Assembly: GCA_026386955.1 (NCBI GenBank) | Contig: JAPLMQ010000199.1 | Location: 1-44,764, forward strand | Direction: 5' to 3' | DNA: 44,764 bases | Origin: Planctomycetota bacterium | GTDB taxonomy: Bacteria; Planctomycetota; Phycisphaerae; Phycisphaerales; Phycisphaeraceae | In this document: positions 1-9,263 of the stretch, one piece after another | How the letters are laid out: each line of letters begins with the position of its first letter | Numbering within the stretch: position 1 is the stretch's first letter | Made by a program: the position numbers and the translations under genes | The notes under the pieces: generated by a model | Told to the model about the DNA's origin: nothing | Database searches by the model: none | What the model saw: the letters and a program-made list of their open reading frames with translations, nothing else

Positions 1-72
<72 letters not shown>

Positions 73-87
73 CTTGAAACAGAAAAG

Positions 88-119
88 TCGCCGCGAGGCT
101 CCTCGCGGCGATTTTTTTT
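88..119 (+). terminator. Rho-independent terminator of the tRNA-Gly gene
   Basis: An 11-bp perfect GC-rich stem (88-98 with 101-111) closed by a 2-base CT turn is followed directly by eight T residues. It lies 16 bases after the tRNA and should end that transcript before the next promoter. Confidence 0.93.
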
Positions 120-246
120 GGCGAGGCACGAGAAATCCCGTCTTCTCCGCCATGGGAACGGGTCCACGGCGTTCATTGCCTTTCCACAGCCGCGATCCTC
201 GGCGAGAAGCGAAGACTTCATCAATCCACCGTTCCCTCGACATCGG

Positions 247-277
247 TTGACACGCCCGTCCAAGCCTGTTCTATAAC
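247..277 (+). promoter_or_regulatory. sigma70-like promoter of the polysaccharide gene cluster
   Basis: A perfect -35 hexamer TTGACA (247-252) is followed by TATAAC (272-277) as the -10. The spacer is 19 bases (18 if the -10 is read as CTATAA), slightly longer than ideal. It sits 45 bases before the ATG at 323, between the tRNA terminator and the first gene, so it is the likely start of the 323-12773 transcript. Confidence 0.55.
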
Positions 278-322
278 GCGTTCCCGCTTGGTCCATCCCG
301 CCCTCAGTGATTGCGGAATCCC

Positions 323-3300
323 ATGAAACAGCCGGCCCCTCGTCGTTTCAGTTTTCGCGCCTTGGCATGGCTCGTCGCCGCCGCGTGTCTGTTCGCCGCC
401 GCGCCGGCGCGGGCCGCCGAGCCGATGCGGCTGCTCTTGCCTTCGACCGTGCTCGAAGAGCCCACGATGCAGACGGTGATGAACCTCTACCTCGCCGAGC
501 GGCTGGGCGAGTGCGAGGACGTCGAGTTGATCACCGCGCAGCGCGGCGTGCGCACCGCCCGCTGGCTGGGGCGCGGGGCGTTCGACTTGAGCGGGCAGGC
601 GCTCTGGACCACGATGCGCAAGTACATCGCGATCGACGCGATGGTGGAGTTCCGCCCGACCAACGGCCCCAACACCGAGGGCGGGCCCGACATGAGGCCG
701 TTCCAGTTCGAGGCGATCATCGCCACGCTCGCGGGCACGCGCAAGATCGAGCTATCGCTGCCCAGCGCGTTCGACCGCGAGGCCGACCTGCCCAAGGCCG
801 TCGCCGACGCGGCGGTGCAGATCATCAAGGCGCTGGGGCTGCCCGAGGCCGACCAGAAGCGGGCGGCCGACCCGAGGCTGGCGACGCGCTCGGGCTTCAC
901 ACTCTACTACCTGACCTACGAGGCGAACGCGCCTTGGCCGGGGAACCCGCGCGAGGCGTCGTTCGGCCTGCTGCAGGACGTCGACGAGACGAGCCTCGGG
1001 GCCGACGTGGCGGCGATCCGCGTGACCGCGGGGTCGCTGCGCTCGATCGTCAAATCGAAGAAGGGCGAGCTTCCGCGCTCGGTCTCGGCGATGGCCCGCA
1101 ACGGGATCGTGCGCATCCTCGGCACGCCTTACGAACGCGAGGCTTTGCCGCTGATGGAACTGCATCAAGCGCCCAAGGCCCAGCCGGTGGTCGCGGAGAT
1201 CGAGGGCGTGCTGCTGGAGATCGCCCAGCCGCTGATCTACGGCAAGCTCATCGGCAAGCCGGCCGACAAGGCCGAGGCGGGCAGTGCGAAGGGCACCCCC
1301 GGAAAGTCCGGCACCCCCGGAAAGTCGGCGAAGGGCGGCAGCGACGACGAGGAGAAGATCAAGGAGATCGACGACCTGGAGTCGCTGGTGGGCAACTCCA
1401 AGCCCGAGGCAGGTGGGCAGTCGATCGAAAAACCCACGGCGCTGGGCGCGAAGACCGGGCAGGCCGAGTTCACGATCGCGCAGCGGGCGGGGGCGGTGCG
1501 GCTGCTGGGGGCAGCGGCGTCGGCGGGGGCGCTGGAGTTGATCCAGAAGCTGGCCCGGCGCGACGACGTGGCGATCCGCCTCGCGGCCGCGGAGGCCTTG
1601 GGCGGGTACGAGGGCGACGTGGGCCTCGAGCCGCTGGGTCGGCTCGCCGCCGACGTCGATCCGGTGGTCGCCTTTGCGGGCGCTCATTCACTGGCGGAGC
1701 GCAAGGATGCCCCTGCCGACTACCGCGCCAAGGCCCTGGCGGTGCTCGACAAGGCCGAGCCGCAGCGCACGCAGGCGGCAAAGGCCCTGGCGGTGATGGC
1801 CCGAGCCGCGGCCGCCCCCGGGCCGGAGGACCAGGCGTTGCTCGCACGCCTCGCGGGCGACCGCGACGCGGGCGTGCGGGCCGCGGCGCGGCGAGCGATG
1901 ACGGCCGGTGCTGCTTCGGATGAAGCAGGCCTGCTGCGCTCGCTCTCCGATCCCGACGCGGGCGTAGTCCTCGCCGCGCTGGCAAAATTACCGGCGACAC
2001 GGTCCAAGCCGGTCACCGATCGCGTCGTGCAACTGACCAACGACCCCGACGAATCCCTCGCCTGGGCGGCCCGCGACGCGCTGGCTTCCTCGCGCCCGGC
2101 CGACCCGCGCGAGCGGGCCCGCTTCGACCTCGCGACGGCAGCCCCGTACCTGCGCCAGCGCGTCGTCGCCGCGCTCGATACGTCGAAAGAGCCCTGGGCC
2201 CGGGAAGAACTCGCCGCGGCGTGTGCGAACGAGGAGCCGCACACCCGCGTCGCCGCGCTGCAGGCCCTCGCCAAAGCCGACGCCGCGGCCGCCCGTCCGC
2301 TGCTCGTCGTCGCGCTGGCCGACCCGCACAGATTCGTCCGGCTCAACGCCGCCGCGCTGCTCGCCTCGCGGGCGACCTCCGCCGAGGCCGACGCCATCAA
2401 GGCCGCCATCCCGAAGACCACCGACCGCGCCACGTCGCTCTATCTCATGGATGCGCTGGTCAAAGCAGGAGCCGCGGCCCCCGGCTCCGTCCCCGCGGTC
2501 AAGCCCGCCAACTCCGTCATGGGCTCGCAGAACCTCACCTGGCAGACCAGCGGTGGCGACCCCGACTCGCCGTACCAGGCCTACTACATGATGGGCGACC
2601 GCATCTCCGACCGCGGCCGGCTCGGACACGACAAGGGCAAGTCGTTCTTCTTCCGCGTCTCGCCCATCGGCAACCCCGGGCGCATCACCATCGACCCGCT
2701 CGCGCAGGACGACTTCTGGCTCGGGCTCGATTCCGAGATGGCCGACCTCCCGCTCGACTATGTCGACGGCCTGGTCTACGGCGAGGAGAGCATGAGCCTC
2801 GCGCCCGACGCGCTCTGGGGGCAGGGCTGGCGGCTGTTCTGCGCCGAGACGGGGATCGATCCCAAGCGCGTCGCGGGCGACATCGAGAACCTCAACCGCT
2901 ACGAGTCCCGCGCCTTCACCGCGTGGGCCATGCGCCGCTGCGTCGAGGGCTTCAACCGTCTCTACGACTACACGAACCTCAAGTACGGCCGGCTGCGCCC
3001 GGGCATCAAGGTCTGCACCTTCCTGGGCGAGCAGTCGCTCATGGGCTCGGGGCCGAACGTGGCCGACTTCGAGTGGAAGTTCGACGTCGGCGGCGTCTAC
3101 CACTACTTCGGCGACACGCGCAAGACCGCCTACAGCCTCGTGCGGCGCTACAAGACGATCTGGCCCGACCGCCCCGTGCTCTGGCTGAGCAACGGCATCG
3201 GCGTCTACGAGCGCACCCCGATCCAGTACACCCACGAGGCGCCCGGCGGCCCGATCCTCGACCGCACCCACCGCGCCTACAACGACGCGCTTGCGGCCTG

Positions 3301-4816
3301 GATGGCCGGGGCCGACACGGGCTGGTTCAGCATCTGGGCCTTCCTCAAGTGGGATTGGAAGAATCACGGGATCTCCAGCCTCAAGGGGCCGCTTATCCGC
3401 CCCGAGCAGATCACTCCCGACAGTCCGGAGCTGAAGGCCTGCATCGACTTCGCCTTCAACCACGTCGACGAGATGATGCGCAACAAGGCCGAGCTGGCGA
3501 GCCAGGGGACCAAGGAGATCGCGCTGCCTCCGACCAGCGGCGACAAGAAGGCCGACGCGCTCTTCGACCAGATCGAGAAGGGCGACGCGCCCGACCCGAT
3601 CCTTGTGAAGATCAAGCAGGACAAGGACCGCCTCCGCATCGGCTTCAACTTCTACCGCAAGTACCTCTACGACCTCGCCCGCCTCTTCGCGAGCCTCCCG
3701 CGGAACAACCTCACTCCCGACGCGCTGGTCGTCCAGCCCGGGCTCAACGTATGGGAGGGCGACCTCGGCAGCCCCGGCTCCGACCTGATCGCCTCCTACG
3801 ACTTCCTGCTCGACATCAACAAGGCGCCCCGGCTCAACCTCGCCCGCTACCGCATCATCACGGTGAAGGACCCGGGCGCCCTCACGGACGAGACGATCGC
3901 GGCCCTGACCGAGTGGCTGCGCGAGACGCCGGGCGTGCTATACGTCCACATCAACCTCAGCGCGGACAACGCCGACCAGGAGGCGACGCCCGAATGCTTC
4001 GACGGGAAGCTCAAGAACGATTGGCCGTGGGAGAAGGATCTCGAGGTCGACGCGCCGCAAGCGGAGGGCTCGCACACAAAGGCGGTCAAGGGTGATGTGC
4101 TGGAACTGGCCGCGCCGGCGGGGTCCGCACTGAGCGTCCCCGGCGGAGTCGTGCTGCGCACGTTCAAGGCGGCGGGGCCAGCCGAGGGCGTGGTCCACAC
4201 CGCCGCGGGGCAGCCGGTGCTCGTCGTCTGGCGCAAGCCCGAGTTCAAGGGCGCGGTGGTCTTCGACGGCGTGGACGGCGGAGGCAAGGTCTACCGCGAG
4301 CGCATCCGGACGTTGCTCAACGACCTGCACGACAAATCAGGCTTGGGCGTCAAGCTCGAGGGCCCCATCCGCCAGCTCGCGCTCGAGGACGCGCGTTGGA
4401 GCGCCCATGTCGCGGGCGGGTCCGACTCGGGCGAGCCGATCAAGGGCGTCGACCTGGTCAGCGGCGCGGTCAACCCCGTGGCGACGCCCGGGAGGCCGGT
4501 GTTCGTGGGCAAGGAGTTCCAGGGAACCTACGCGGCGGTCTACAACGGCGTCGCGGTGCTCTGCGAAAAGCCGATCGGACAGGTCGAGCGGATCGACGGC
4601 GGCATCCGGCTCACCTGCACGGGGCTGATCCAGGTCGCCAGCGAGAAGGGCACGCCATCCATCAAACCAGCGACGGGGGAACTGCCCAAGGCGATCGACC
4701 CGGCGAAGGTCAACGAGTGGCTGATCGGCGGGAAGGAGGAGGGCGTCTACGTCGTTCCCAAGACGGGGCCGACCTACATCCGCTGCCCGCGGCCGCTGAC
4801 GATCACCGTGCCGTGA
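323..4816 (+). CDS. Secreted 1,497-aa HEAT-repeat protein with a putative glycoside-hydrolase-like barrel
   Basis: The start is ATG 323, chosen over an in-frame TTG at 311 because it begins a clean signal peptide: basic MKQPAPRR, a hydrophobic run (LAWLVAAACLFAAA) and ARAAEP, cleaved near residue 30, so export is expected. Residues about 30-310 form a domain I do not recognise. A Gly/Ser/Lys-rich linker (about 311-385) leads to roughly eight HEAT-like helical repeats (about 386-716). Residues about 725-1075 have the feel of a TIM-barrel glycosidase: FEWKFDVGGVYHYFG, PVLWLSNGIGVYE and GWFSIWAFLKWDWK. A Rossmann-like segment (about 1120-1230) and a beta-rich C-terminus follow, the order seen in some beta-galactosidase-type enzymes. 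It heads a run of an esterase, oxidoreductase, lyases and an SGNH hydrolase, so glycan processing is inferred. The catalytic residues and the substrate cannot be assigned. Confidence 0.8.
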   Translation: MKQPAPRRFSFRALAWLVAAACLFAAAPARAAEPMRLLLPSTVLEEPTMQTVMNLYLAERLGECEDVELITAQRGVRTARWLGRGAFDLSGQALWTTMRKYIAIDAMVEFRPTNGPNTEGGPDMRPFQFEAIIATLAGTRKIELSLPSAFDREADLPKAVADAAVQIIKALGLPEADQKRAADPRLATRSGFTLYYLTYEANAPWPGNPREASFGLLQDVDETSLGADVAAIRVTAGSLRSIVKSKKGELPRSVSAMARNGIVRILGTPYEREALPLMELHQAPKAQPVVAEIEGVLLEIAQPLIYGKLIGKPADKAEAGSAKGTPGKSGTPGKSAKGGSDDEEKIKEIDDLESLVGNSKPEAGGQSIEKPTALGAKTGQAEFTIAQRAGAVRLLGAAASAGALELIQKLARRDDVAIRLAAAEALGGYEGDVGLEPLGRLAADVDPVVAFAGAHSLAERKDAPADYRAKALAVLDKAEPQRTQAAKALAVMARAAAAPGPEDQALLARLAGDRDAGVRAAARRAMTAGAASDEAGLLRSLSDPDAGVVLAALAKLPATRSKPVTDRVVQLTNDPDESLAWAARDALASSRPADPRERARFDLATAAPYLRQRVVAALDTSKEPWAREELAAACANEEPHTRVAALQALAKADAAAARPLLVVALADPHRFVRLNAAALLASRATSAEADAIKAAIPKTTDRATSLYLMDALVKAGAAAPGSVPAVKPANSVMGSQNLTWQTSGGDPDSPYQAYYMMGDRISDRGRLGHDKGKSFFFRVSPIGNPGRITIDPLAQDDFWLGLDSEMADLPLDYVDGLVYGEESMSLAPDALWGQGWRLFCAETGIDPKRVAGDIENLNRYESRAFTAWAMRRCVEGFNRLYDYTNLKYGRLRPGIKVCTFLGEQSLMGSGPNVADFEWKFDVGGVYHYFGDTRKTAYSLVRRYKTIWPDRPVLWLSNGIGVYERTPIQYTHEAPGGPILDRTHRAYNDALAAWMAGADTGWFSIWAFLKWDWKNHGISSLKGPLIRPEQITPDSPELKACIDFAFNHVDEMMRNKAELASQGTKEIALPPTSGDKKADALFDQIEKGDAPDPILVKIKQDKDRLRIGFNFYRKYLYDLARLFASLPRNNLTPDALVVQPGLNVWEGDLGSPGSDLIASYDFLLDINKAPRLNLARYRIITVKDPGALTDETIAALTEWLRETPGVLYVHINLSADNADQEATPECFDGKLKNDWPWEKDLEVDAPQAEGSHTKAVKGDVLELAAPAGSALSVPGGVVLRTFKAAGPAEGVVHTAAGQPVLVVWRKPEFKGAVVFDGVDGGGKVYRERIRTLLNDLHDKSGLGVKLEGPIRQLALEDARWSAHVAGGSDSGEPIKGVDLVSGAVNPVATPGRPVFVGKEFQGTYAAVYNGVAVLCEKPIGQVERIDGGIRLTCTGLIQVASEKGTPSIKPATGELPKAIDPAKVNEWLIGGKEEGVYVVPKTGPTYIRCPRPLTITVP

Positions 4817-4982
4817 GTCTGACGGCGAAACATGGGGCCCACCCCCGGCAATGCCCGCCCCGTTTGGCGTGCGTCGCCCGGCTCTTTAAGATTCCTCTCC
4901 ACTCGTTCGAGTCGCCTAGTTCGAGTCGTCCAGCACCTGATCCAATTCCCGCCACCTCCGCATTTCCCCAGGAACCCTCGCC

Positions 4983-5810
4983 ATGCCCGAACGCTTCGTC
5001 ATCCCCACGCCCATCCCCGGCCCCTACGCGCACGGCCCGCTCTCGCAGCGCCAGGCCGACGTGCCGCGCGGCACCGTCACCAGCGCCCAGTGGCTCAGCA
5101 CGATCTTCCCCGGGACGCACCGCGAATACTTCGTCTACGTCCCCGCGCAGTACACGCCCGACAAGCCGGCAAACCTGATGGTCTTCCAGGACGGCGGGGG
5201 ATACGCCAACGAGACCGGCGACATGCGCGTGCCGATCGTCTTCGACAACCTCATCCACCAGGGCAAGATGCCCGTCACCATCGCGCTGATGATCAACCCC
5301 GGCTACTTCCCGCCCGTCGCGCCCGACAAGCAGCCCGTGAGCAACCGCAGCTTCGAGTACGACACCTTGAGCGACCAGTACGTGCGCTTCCTGCTCGAGG
5401 AGATGATCCCGGCCGTCGCCGGGAAGTACCGCCTCGCGAACGACCCCTCCTGCCGCGCGATCTGCGGCGCCAGCTCGGGCGGCATCTGCTCCTGGACCGT
5501 CGCCTGGCAGCGCCCCGACGCCTTCGGCAAGGTGCTCAGCCACGTCGGCAGCTTCGCCGACATCCGCGGCGGCCACGTCTATCCCACGCTCCTCCGCAAG
5601 ACGCCGCCCAAGCCCATCCGCTGCTTCCTGCAGGCGGGCTCGATGGACCTCGAGGTGGGCTGGGGCAGTTGGCCCCTGGCGAACTTGGAGATGGCGGCCT
5701 CGATGCAGTTCATGGGCTACGACTACAAACTCGTCTTCGGCGACGGGGCCCACGACTACAAGCACGGCGGAGCGATCCTGCCCGAGTCGCTGATCTGGCT
5801 CTGGCGCTGA
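4983..5810 (+). CDS. Esterase of the Fes/esterase D type (alpha/beta hydrolase)
   Basis: The 275-aa protein has no signal peptide. The nucleophile elbow is GASSG (162-166), making Ser164 the catalytic serine. FQDGGGYAN (68-76) fits the oxyanion-hole strand, and the conserved GDGAHD near the end provides His257. REYFVYVP near residue 50 is the usual start of the putative esterase (PF00756) fold, shared by feruloyl and acetyl esterases and enterochelin esterase. An AGGAA-like Shine-Dalgarno precedes the ATG. It lies 166 bases after the HEAT-repeat gene. In this context, removal of ester groups from sugars is the likely role, but the acyl group cannot be told from sequence. Confidence 0.85.
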   Translation: MPERFVIPTPIPGPYAHGPLSQRQADVPRGTVTSAQWLSTIFPGTHREYFVYVPAQYTPDKPANLMVFQDGGGYANETGDMRVPIVFDNLIHQGKMPVTIALMINPGYFPPVAPDKQPVSNRSFEYDTLSDQYVRFLLEEMIPAVAGKYRLANDPSCRAICGASSGGICSWTVAWQRPDAFGKVLSHVGSFADIRGGHVYPTLLRKTPPKPIRCFLQAGSMDLEVGWGSWPLANLEMAASMQFMGYDYKLVFGDGAHDYKHGGAILPESLIWLWR

Positions 5811-5927
5811 GGCGCCGGCCCGGCGTCTCGGGTGATTCACCACGGATCGACGCACGATTCGGCCATCCTTTCCCGCACTTTCAGGCACACCCTTTTTGCA
5901 CGTTCATTTTTTCGAGGAGTCGGCGTC

Positions 5928-6989
5928 ATGGCGAAGAAGCTCAAGGTCGGCATCATCGGCGTCGGCGGGATCGCCGGCTCGCACATCCCGGGCTGGCGCG
6001 CGTCGGAGCATGCCGAACTGGTCGCGGGCAGCGACTTGGCCGAGCCCGTATTGACCAAGTGGGGCAAGGAGAACAACATCACCAAGCTCTGCAAGGACCC
6101 GGCAGATCTCTTCCACGACCCCGACATCGACGTCATCGACATCTGCACGCCCAACAACTTCCACGCCCCGCTGGCGATCGCGGCGATGGAGGCGGGCAAG
6201 CACGTGATCTGCGAGAAACCGCTCGCCCCCAAGCCCGACCAGATCCGGCAGATGATCGCCGCCCGGAACAAGACCGGGAAGCTGCTGATGACCGCGCAGC
6301 ACTTCCGCTTCGGCGCCTCCGCGAAGGCAATGAAGGCGGAGATCGACACCGGCGTTCTGGGCGACATCTACCACGCCCGCTCGTGGATGCTCCGCCGGGC
6401 CGCGGGCTCGACCCGCCCGGGGTTCATCTTGAAGAAGCTCAGCGGCGGCGGGCCCTGCATCGACATCGGCGTCCACATCCTCGACCTGACCCTGTGGATG
6501 ATGGGCCACCCCAAGCCGATCTCGGTCACCGGCGTCGCCCCCGCGAAGATCGCCCACCAGCCCGGGGCGTTCCTCATCTGGGGCGCGGGCAAGATCCCCA
6601 AGGAATTCGACATCGAGGACTTCGCCGCGGCTTTCGTCCGCTTCGACAACGGCGCGACGCTGATCCTCGAGGTGAGCTGGCTGCTCCACCACGACACCAC
6701 CAGCGAAGACATGCAGATGTGGCTCTACGGCACGAAGGGCGGGAGCCACTGGCCCAAGTGCGAGGTGCTCACGACGAACTACGAGACGCAGCAGTTCTAC
6801 AACCGCACGCTCAAGAACATCCCCAACGCGATGGAGCCCCACGCGCTGGAGTGCGTCGAGTTCGCCCGCGCGATCGCCGAGGGCCGCCCCTCGCCCGTCC
6901 CGCCCGAGGACGCGCTGCCGCTGATGGCGATCCTCGACGGGATCTACCGCAGCCAGGAGACCGGGCGCGAGGTGATGCTCGACGCCTGA
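5928..6989 (+). CDS. Gfo/Idh/MocA family NAD(P)-dependent oxidoreductase
   Basis: The frame is open from 5832, but ATG 5928 is preferred: a CGAGGAG ribosome site ends 8 bases before it, and the Rossmann glycine motif GVGGIAG then falls at residues 11-17, as in the family. The conserved EKPLAP (96-101) holds the lysine that binds cofactor and substrate; a C-terminal alpha/beta domain with GGGPCIDIGVHILDL follows. At 353 aa it has the usual length. The family oxidises or reduces sugars and inositols with NAD(P). It sits 76 bases before a heparinase-like lyase gene, so it probably handles a sugar released by the cluster; the exact sugar is unknown. Confidence 0.93.
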   Translation: MAKKLKVGIIGVGGIAGSHIPGWRASEHAELVAGSDLAEPVLTKWGKENNITKLCKDPADLFHDPDIDVIDICTPNNFHAPLAIAAMEAGKHVICEKPLAPKPDQIRQMIAARNKTGKLLMTAQHFRFGASAKAMKAEIDTGVLGDIYHARSWMLRRAAGSTRPGFILKKLSGGGPCIDIGVHILDLTLWMMGHPKPISVTGVAPAKIAHQPGAFLIWGAGKIPKEFDIEDFAAAFVRFDNGATLILEVSWLLHHDTTSEDMQMWLYGTKGGSHWPKCEVLTTNYETQQFYNRTLKNIPNAMEPHALECVEFARAIAEGRPSPVPPEDALPLMAILDGIYRSQETGREVMLDA

Positions 6990-7065
6990 CGCCCACGGCC
7001 GAATCCCGCGCGGGGGCCGTGACTCGTCCCCGTGACTAGCCCCCGCGCACCACCCGGAGACCGCG

Positions 7066-9240
7066 ATGAGATACGCCTTTGGCTGCGCCCGTCCGCTTTA
7101 CGCCCGTGGGGTCCACCCGCGCGTGATGCTCGGGCCCGAGGATGTCACGCGCCTGCGCACTCTCGTCCGCAAGGGCGACGGGCTGAAGGTCATGACGGCC
7201 TTGCGCGGAAAGGTCCGCCGGCTGGTCGAGTCGGTGCTCACCGCGCCCGACTTGATCGAGATGCTCCTGTGGAAGAAGCGCAAGTGGAACGAGCCGGGCA
7301 TCCTGGTGCGGATGTGCCTCGACGACATCGCGCTGGTGAGCGTGATCGACGACGACGCCGAGGGGATCGAGGCCGCCCGGCGGGTCTTCGCCACGGCGGG
7401 GGATGAGCGCCTCGCCGCGAACGTCGGGCTGAGCGCCACCGCGTTCGACGTGATGCATCCGCATCTCTCCGAGGAGATCCGGACGGCCTTCGCCAAGCGA
7501 GAGATCGCCGTGATGCGCGGCCAGATCGACCGGAGCCGCAAGCAGATCTACAAGACCCCCGGCGGGAACGTGACGCTCGGCGTCGCCCTCGCGGGCCTGC
7601 CCGCGCTGCTGGCCCTTTCGGGCGACCCCGGCGTGGAGAGCCTCGACGCCGAGCGCTCCGAACTGCTCTCGTTCTACGAGGCCGTGCTGCACGCGGCGAT
7701 CAACGTCGACGGCTACCCCGAGGAGGACACCGGCTACGGCACCGGCGTGACGGCGTGGCTCGTGCGTGCCGGGGAGATGCTCCGCCGGGCCGGGATCTAC
7801 GACCCCTACAAGGAGTGCCCGCGGTTCGCGAAGTTCGGCCAGGCGATGCTCCACTTCGTCCAGCCCTGGGGCGAGAACCTCGCCAACACCGGGGACCACG
7901 GCGCCGACTTCGAGGACCGCACCTTCGCCCTCGCCCGCCTCGCCAAGGAGACGCGAGACCCCTCGCTCCTCTGGCTGCTCGGCACGCTCTACTACACGCA
8001 CGGGATGGTCCACCCCGAGAACCTCCTGCCGCACCATTACATCGAGGTGCCGCTGCGCAAGGGCTTCCGCACGCCTGCCGCCGAGGCCTCGTTGCTGGTC
8101 CTGCCCGAGCTCAAGGGCGAGAAGCATCCCTCGAAGCTCAAGATCCCCACGGCCTTCCGCGACCGCGGGCGCGGGCTGGTCTCCTTTCGCAGCGGCTGGA
8201 AGCCCGACGCCACGTTCGTCGTCTTCGACGGCTCGCAGCGCTCGCCCGCGGGGCCCGGCCACTTCCACGACAGTTGCGGGAACTTCAGCATCAGCGCCTT
8301 GGGCGACTATTTCGCCGTCGACAACGGGCGGTACAACAACGACCAGACCTGCCACAACGTGATGCTCATCAACGGGAAGGCGGGGCGTTCGCTCGAGGGC
8401 GAATGGGCCTGCAACTACCACTTCGGGCGGTTGACCGAGTACGCGCCCGGGCCGTTCGTCGACTTCGCCGCGGTCGACAGCTCGCACCAGCACAACTGCA
8501 TGTGGGCCTGGCGCCGGCTCGGGCTGGTCAAGGGCGAGCGCACGCCCGCCTACGTCTGGACGGTGGACGACGTCAACCTCGCGAACGACTGGGCCGAGTT
8601 CTGGTGGACGCTCAACACCAGCCCGGAGAACACGATCGAGATACACGGCCAGCCTGCGCCGAACCAGTCCGCCACCATCAAGGGCTGGCGGTCGGGCAAC
8701 CTCCTCGACGTCCACTTCGCCATCCCGCGAGCCGACTCCTACCCCAAGCCGCACACGCTGGAGCTCTCGCAGGACGTCAACCGCGCCGGGGCCTACAAGT
8801 ACTTCACCGACATGGAGGCCAACGCCCGCGCCTACCCGCGCCTGACCGACCAGCTCCACGGCGCTCTCTACATCCGCCCGCGGCTGATCGCGAAGATCGC
8901 GGGCTACAACGGCAAGTCGATGGCGGTCATGCTGCCCCGGCTCGTGGGGGACCAGCCCGCGAAGGTCGAGCAGGTCGACGCGGTCGACAATTCGCTGGCG
9001 ATGCGCATCGAGTTCCCCAAGGCGGGGGTCTTCGACACGGTCATCTGGGCCTTTGAGCACCACATCCTCCGGGCCCAGGGCATCGAGGCGCGGGGCGACT
9101 GGTGCGTCGTCCGCCGGGCGACGCGGGGCGGGAAGGTGATCGATTTCGCGATGGGCGACGGCACGAGCCTGAAGGTGGCGGGGCAATCGATCCTGCGTCC
9201 GGGCGTTAGGCCAGCCAAGGCGGCGAAGGCGAAGCGCTGA
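7066..9240 (+). CDS. Heparinase II/III-like polysaccharide lyase
   Basis: The 724-aa protein starts at ATG 7066 with a CGGAG site upstream and has no signal peptide. The N-terminal half is helical, as in the alpha/alpha toroid of these lyases, with EEDTGYGTGV near residue 225. From about 360 the beta-sandwich heparinase II/III-like domain (PF07940) begins: FRSGW, PGHFHDSCGNF (about 395-406), YFAVDNGRYNN and CHNVMLING. The His pair and Tyr in this stretch match the usual metal and catalytic positions. Such enzymes cleave uronic-acid-containing chains by beta-elimination. Without a signal peptide it may act on imported oligosaccharides. It is followed after 23 bases by an SGNH esterase gene, suggesting coupled translation and a joint role. 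The substrate is not predictable. Confidence 0.85.
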   Translation: MRYAFGCARPLYARGVHPRVMLGPEDVTRLRTLVRKGDGLKVMTALRGKVRRLVESVLTAPDLIEMLLWKKRKWNEPGILVRMCLDDIALVSVIDDDAEGIEAARRVFATAGDERLAANVGLSATAFDVMHPHLSEEIRTAFAKREIAVMRGQIDRSRKQIYKTPGGNVTLGVALAGLPALLALSGDPGVESLDAERSELLSFYEAVLHAAINVDGYPEEDTGYGTGVTAWLVRAGEMLRRAGIYDPYKECPRFAKFGQAMLHFVQPWGENLANTGDHGADFEDRTFALARLAKETRDPSLLWLLGTLYYTHGMVHPENLLPHHYIEVPLRKGFRTPAAEASLLVLPELKGEKHPSKLKIPTAFRDRGRGLVSFRSGWKPDATFVVFDGSQRSPAGPGHFHDSCGNFSISALGDYFAVDNGRYNNDQTCHNVMLINGKAGRSLEGEWACNYHFGRLTEYAPGPFVDFAAVDSSHQHNCMWAWRRLGLVKGERTPAYVWTVDDVNLANDWAEFWWTLNTSPENTIEIHGQPAPNQSATIKGWRSGNLLDVHFAIPRADSYPKPHTLELSQDVNRAGAYKYFTDMEANARAYPRLTDQLHGALYIRPRLIAKIAGYNGKSMAVMLPRLVGDQPAKVEQVDAVDNSLAMRIEFPKAGVFDTVIWAFEHHILRAQGIEARGDWCVVRRATRGGKVIDFAMGDGTSLKVAGQSILRPGVRPAKAAKAKR

Positions 9241-9263
9241 ATCGTGGCCTCCGGAGTCTTCTT

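Noticed and set aside
311..322. TTG start for the first gene of the cluster
   Set aside because: ATG 323 gives a cleaner signal peptide and the TTG adds only four residues.
1988..3463. 491-codon frame on the minus strand
   Set aside because: It lies antisense within the HEAT-repeat protein gene, has Arg/Val/Gly/Asp-heavy low-complexity composition and no recognisable domain; it is a shadow caused by high GC.
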